Assembly (NCBI GenBank): GCA_019112735.1
Contig: DXIS01000004.1
Location: forward strand, 30,970 to 94,969
Direction of reading: 5' to 3'
DNA from: Candidatus Mediterraneibacter guildfordensis
GTDB lineage: Bacteria; Bacillota; Clostridia; Lachnospirales; Lachnospiraceae
DNA: 64,000 bases
Part shown: positions 61,455-64,000 of the stretch, piece after piece
Numbering within the stretch: the stretch's first letter is position 1
Layout: each line of letters begins with the position of its first letter
The notes under the pieces: model-generated
Databases searched by the model: none
Told to the model about the DNA's origin: nothing
The model's input: the letters and a program-made list of their open reading frames with translations, nothing else
Position numbers and translations under genes: made by a program

Positions 61455-63214
61455 TTGTCTCCACGCTCCTTCCGTAATTGCTTCATGTGTTCGCTCATCT
61501 GCCGGCGCCGCTCTGGCGTATAGGCGCCCTTAATGGATTCCTTAAATTTTGCCCTCTGCTCCTCAGTCCAAGGCCGCCCCACACGTTCCGGCGGCTGCCA
61601 GTTGCGGCTTACGGTTCTGCCATCCTTAAAACAGAAGCGGAGTTCTGAAGAGGAAAGCACCTCAACTCGGTCGATCTTCTCACGAAAAGCGGCGGCGTCA
61701 AACGCATCCAGCCCAAGTACCTCTGCGGCCATCTGTTCCAGCAAATCCTCCCGCAGGCTGGGGGAATCGCAACCGTTATGCTCTGCGCACCGCCAGTGGC
61801 TGACCTTGCTGCCATCTTTGCAGTTCCGTGTTGCCTTGCGGAAATTACAGCCGCAGGATACGCACTTTATCTTCCCCGTGAAGCAGGATGCACCGATGGG
61901 ATTCGTGCCGTTCTTGCGCCGTTTCATGGACACTTCAGCACGCCGCTCCGGTGTCCAGCAGTCCCGATGCCCCGTGTTCAGGCAGTCCTTTGTTACCACA
62001 TTGCCGTCCGCCATGTGAAACTCCAGCGTATAGCGTTCTGGCACATCGATATGGTCCACCTTTTCCAAAAAGATAGCTTCATCAAATTCATCAAGCCCCA
62101 GAACTTCCGTACAGACTTTAACCATGTTTTTGTGGTTGATGGTGCCGCCCACAGGACAGCCGGTTCCTTTCTTCTTTTTCTTCTTACTGCCACAGTTCCA
62201 GAACTCCATATCGCCACGGTCTGTCCGCTTGTTGTGCATATAGCTCTGACCGCAGTATGGGCATTTGATTTTTCCTGTAAAGCAGGATGTGTTCAGACTC
62301 TTATTTGCCAGTGCGCCAAGTTCCCTACGCCTTGCCATCTCCTCCTGCACAAAGTCAAAAGTGGCCTTGTCGATAATGGCAGGATGGGTGTCCTCCACAT
62401 AGTACTGGGGAAGTTCCCCTCGGTTCTTTTTCCGCTGCTTGGAGATAGGGTCGGAGATAAACTCCTTTTGCAGGAGCAGGTTTCCTGTGTAGGTCACATT
62501 GGTCAGCACCACCTTGATGTTGGAATCCCCCCAGCGGCAACCGTCCCTGGTTGTGATACCCTCGTCGGCAAGCTCCCGCTCGGTTTCCAGCCTGGATTTC
62601 CCGTCCAGGAAGTTCCGGAAGATTCTCTTTACAACCTCCGCTTCCTCTGGCACGATGACCAGTTCATCGCCCTCCCATCGATAACCGTAGATGCGGAAGT
62701 GGCCGTTTGGGATGCCGTTTTGCATCCTTTTTCGGATGCCCCATTTCACATTGTCGGAAATGCTGCGGCTTTCCTCCTGGGCAAAGGAGGCCAAGATGGT
62801 CAACATCAACTCGCCGTCCCCGTCCATAGAGCGGATGCGCTCCTTCTCGAACCGCACCTCGACACCTAAGTCCTTCAAATGCCGCACCGTTTCCAGAAGG
62901 TCCACCGTGTTCCTGGCAAACCGCGAGATACTCTTTGTCAGGATGATGTCAATCTTGCCGGCCTCGCAGTCCGCAAGCATCCGCTTGAACTCATCACGCT
63001 TTACTGTGTTGGTTCCGGAAATAAAATCGTCTGCATAGACCCCGGCATACTCCCAGTCCGGGTTCTTCTGGATTAGCCCGCTGTAGTAACTCACCTGTGC
63101 GGAAAGGGAGTGGAGCATCCGTTCCGACTGCATGGACACTCTGGCGTAAGCGGCCACCTTTTTCTTTTCCCGGATGATGGGAACTGCCGCTTCGATTTTT
63201 CTTAAATTCGGCAT
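61436..63214 (-). CDS. Serine recombinase 2
   Basis: 592 residues. Catalytic Ser27 in AAYARVSMQSERM; IILTKSISRFARNTVDLLETVRHL; FAQEESRSISDNVKWGIRKRM; LTNVTYTGNLLLQKEFISDPI. Two zinc-binding segments rather than one (IKCPYCGQSYMHNKRTDRG and IKCVSCGCNFRKATRNC), each followed by a similar stretch about CFTGKIKC and DAFDAAAFREKIDRVEV / DEFDEAIFLEKVDHIDV, so the C-terminal region is duplicated. It ends in a basic NUMOD-like tail (GRPWTEEQRAKFKESIKG). ATG 63214 follows AAAGGAG. Confidence 0.92.
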   Translation of the reverse strand: MPNLRKIEAAVPIIREKKKVAAYARVSMQSERMLHSLSAQVSYYSGLIQKNPDWEYAGVYADDFISGTNTVKRDEFKRMLADCEAGKIDIILTKSISRFARNTVDLLETVRHLKDLGVEVRFEKERIRSMDGDGELMLTILASFAQEESRSISDNVKWGIRKRMQNGIPNGHFRIYGYRWEGDELVIVPEEAEVVKRIFRNFLDGKSRLETERELADEGITTRDGCRWGDSNIKVVLTNVTYTGNLLLQKEFISDPISKQRKKNRGELPQYYVEDTHPAIIDKATFDFVQEEMARRRELGALANKSLNTSCFTGKIKCPYCGQSYMHNKRTDRGDMEFWNCGSKKKKKKGTGCPVGGTINHKNMVKVCTEVLGLDEFDEAIFLEKVDHIDVPERYTLEFHMADGNVVTKDCLNTGHRDCWTPERRAEVSMKRRKNGTNPIGASCFTGKIKCVSCGCNFRKATRNCKDGSKVSHWRCAEHNGCDSPSLREDLLEQMAAEVLGLDAFDAAAFREKIDRVEVLSSSELRFCFKDGRTVSRNWQPPERVGRPWTEEQRAKFKESIKGAYTPERRRQMSEHMKQLRKERGDKWRREK

Positions 63215-63264
63215 GAAATCACGCTCCTTTCCGCTACCATACATCACTCTAAAAGGCTGTAAAG

Positions 63265-63435
63265 TCAACAGATTTCGGAGAATAATGTGCCGAAAAGAGG
63301 GTGGTATTTTTCCAGGAACATTGTATCAATCTGACGGTACTCTTCCTCGGTGATAAGCCCCTCCGCAAGCATCTTTCTGACCATGCTCATGGTCACTTGG
63401 TAGAGCTTTTCCTGTCTCATCTGTTCCTTACTCAT
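63265..63435 (-). CDS. SHOCT-domain small protein
   Basis: 56 residues: MSKEQMRQEKLYQVTMSMVRKMLAEGLITEEEYRQIDTMFLEKY, a short C-terminal oligomerisation helix pair. Regular partner of this recombinase cassette in Lachnospiraceae and relatives. ATG 63435 follows GGAGG and overlaps the end of the upstream gene by 8 bp. Confidence 0.75.
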   Translation of the reverse strand: MSKEQMRQEKLYQVTMSMVRKMLAEGLITEEEYRQIDTMFLEKYHPLFGTLFSEIC

Positions 63436-63835
63436 CCGCGCTGCCTCCGAACCGGTGCCGGATGTAGCACGCATGGTTGCAGTACTTCCTCGCCGCCTGT
63501 CCATAAACCGAAAAAGTCTTACCGCATCCGGCGCAGGTGACCTCCCGAATCACCCTGCGGTCAACCTTATCCAGATGGGCGTTCCACCATTTGTTCCTGC
63601 ACTTATCCGAGCAGAACTTCTTTTCCTTTCGGCCGGCGGTCTGCGCCACAGGCGCTCCGCAGCAAAGGCACCGATGCCCTTCTGCACCTGTGACCGGCTT
63701 ATCCTCCTTCTGTGCGTTCCTTCGGCAGAAGGATTTTACTGTATTTTCTGAGATCCCGACTTTCCGGGCGATTGTGCCGTAGCCCATGCCATGCGCCCGG
63801 AGAGCGGACACGATTATTCTCTGTTCATTCGTCAC
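63428..63835 (-). CDS. HTH plus zinc-finger DNA-binding protein
   Basis: 135 residues. N-terminal HTH (RIIVSALRAHGMGYGTIARKVGISENTVKSFCRR) and two Cys-rich modules (CLCCGAPV..KKFCSDKCRNKWW and CAGCGKTFSVYGQAARKYCNHACYIRHRF). Start is GTG 63835 behind GGAGGG; an open frame upstream to 63943 crosses a terminator and is not coding. Probably regulates or assists the recombinases. Confidence 0.75.
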   Translation of the reverse strand: MTNEQRIIVSALRAHGMGYGTIARKVGISENTVKSFCRRNAQKEDKPVTGAEGHRCLCCGAPVAQTAGRKEKKFCSDKCRNKWWNAHLDKVDRRVIREVTCAGCGKTFSVYGQAARKYCNHACYIRHRFGGSADE

Positions 63836-63900
63836 CGCTGTCCCTCCAATCTGTAACTTTCTACCTCTGAAAGGACAGAAGCCGGGGATTTCAGCGGATA

Positions 63901-63949
63901 AAAAAAGACCCGTGCGCAGCCGACCATAGAGAGCCGATTGCACACGGGT
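63901..63949 (-). terminator. Terminator ahead of the recombinase cassette
   Basis: Minus strand: ACCCGTGTGCA/TGCGCACGGGT stem with one wobble, then CTTTTTTT. Ends the gene that enters from the window edge. Confidence 0.85.
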
Positions 63950-63961
63950 TTTCTTGTTTCC

Positions 63962-64000
63962 TTATTCGGTTTTTACTGCATAGTCCAGAGAAATCCAGCC
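63962..64000 (-). CDS. C-terminal tail of a probable SH3-type lysin (gene outside window)
   Basis: Only 12 codons and a stop are visible: GWISLDYAVKTE. The GWISLDY end is typical of bacterial SH3 domains that close phage amidases and lysins. A terminator follows. Identification rests on a very short stretch. Confidence 0.45.
   Translation of the reverse strand, partial: GWISLDYAVKTE

Larger units (their letters stand above)
59871..64000 (-). mobile_element. Integration module of a second element, probably a prophage, inserted in tnpV
   Basis: Two overlapping serine recombinases, a SHOCT protein, an HTH/zinc-finger protein and the tail of a probable lysin, all on one strand. One border is the broken tnpV at about 59866-59876; the other lies outside the window. 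Placement of integrase genes beside the lysis genes is typical of temperate phages. Confidence 0.5.

Overview
The window looks like a chromosomal segment of a low-to-mid GC, strictly fermentative Firmicute, most likely a gut Lachnospiraceae. Reasons: an F-type ATPase operon with a Glu-type c subunit, ECF-type vitamin transporters (QueT, ThiT and a PanT-like S component), a short NadB next to NiaR, a B12-dependent diol/glycerol dehydratase operon, no respiratory genes, and Tn1549/Tn4451-type mobile modules with large serine recombinases. No tRNA, rRNA or CRISPR array was recognised.

Layout. 1-6 kb (mostly minus): a GGDEF protein cut by the window edge, a phosphate pair (DUF47 + Pit), and a coenzyme A salvage operon coaBC - ECF S component - coaX. 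6.0-6.6 kb (+): queT behind a preQ1-I riboswitch. 15.6-6.6 kb (minus): nadA-nadB-nadC-niaR followed by a methyltransferase, a large membrane-anchored protein and a Na/Pi symporter-like protein, closely spaced; a palindrome overlaps the -35 box of the nadA promoter and is the likely NiaR operator. 15.8-18.2 kb: NYN/LOTUS RNA-binding protein with a phosphodiesterase, then L25. 24.6-18.2 kb (minus): full atpBEFHAGDC operon. 25-31 kb: membrane proteins, NodB-type deacetylase, YgjP-like protease, Maf, M20 amidohydrolase. 31.2-36.7 kb (+): pduCDE, both reactivase subunits and a PduO adenosyltransferase, a self-contained B12-dependent dehydratase unit with no shell, aldehyde or alcohol dehydrogenase gene beside it. 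36.8-45.4 kb: membrane-anchored MutS-like ATPase, HTH-Uma2 protein, two-component system, thiT behind a TPP riboswitch, an AraC regulator with a 2-hydroxyacid dehydrogenase. 45.4-49.2 kb: two GMP synthase genes (one lacking the glutaminase domain) separated by mobile-element debris, and an HPr-like protein.

49.3-64 kb is accessory DNA, all on the minus strand and apparently nested. An AT-rich gene of unknown function lies next to a serine-recombinase element (recombinase, small conserved proteins, sigma-like regulator, Bce-type ABC exporter with its two-component system, HTH protein, tnpV). The tnpV copy is cut at its 5' end exactly where a second module begins: two overlapping serine recombinases, a SHOCT protein, an HTH/zinc-finger protein, and, at the window edge, the tail of what looks like an SH3-type lysin, suggesting a prophage integrated into tnpV.

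The clearest points for follow-up are the dehydratase operon that keeps a microcompartment-targeting peptide on PduD without shell genes nearby, a 14-codon leader ORF with a strong ribosome binding site that runs into the TPP aptamer, the stand-alone GMP synthase ATPase domain, the nested element boundaries, and a 42-bp inverted repeat at the recombinase end of the inner element. I did not find a clearly new multi-gene system; the AT-rich gene at 49.5-51.0 kb is the least explained coding sequence.
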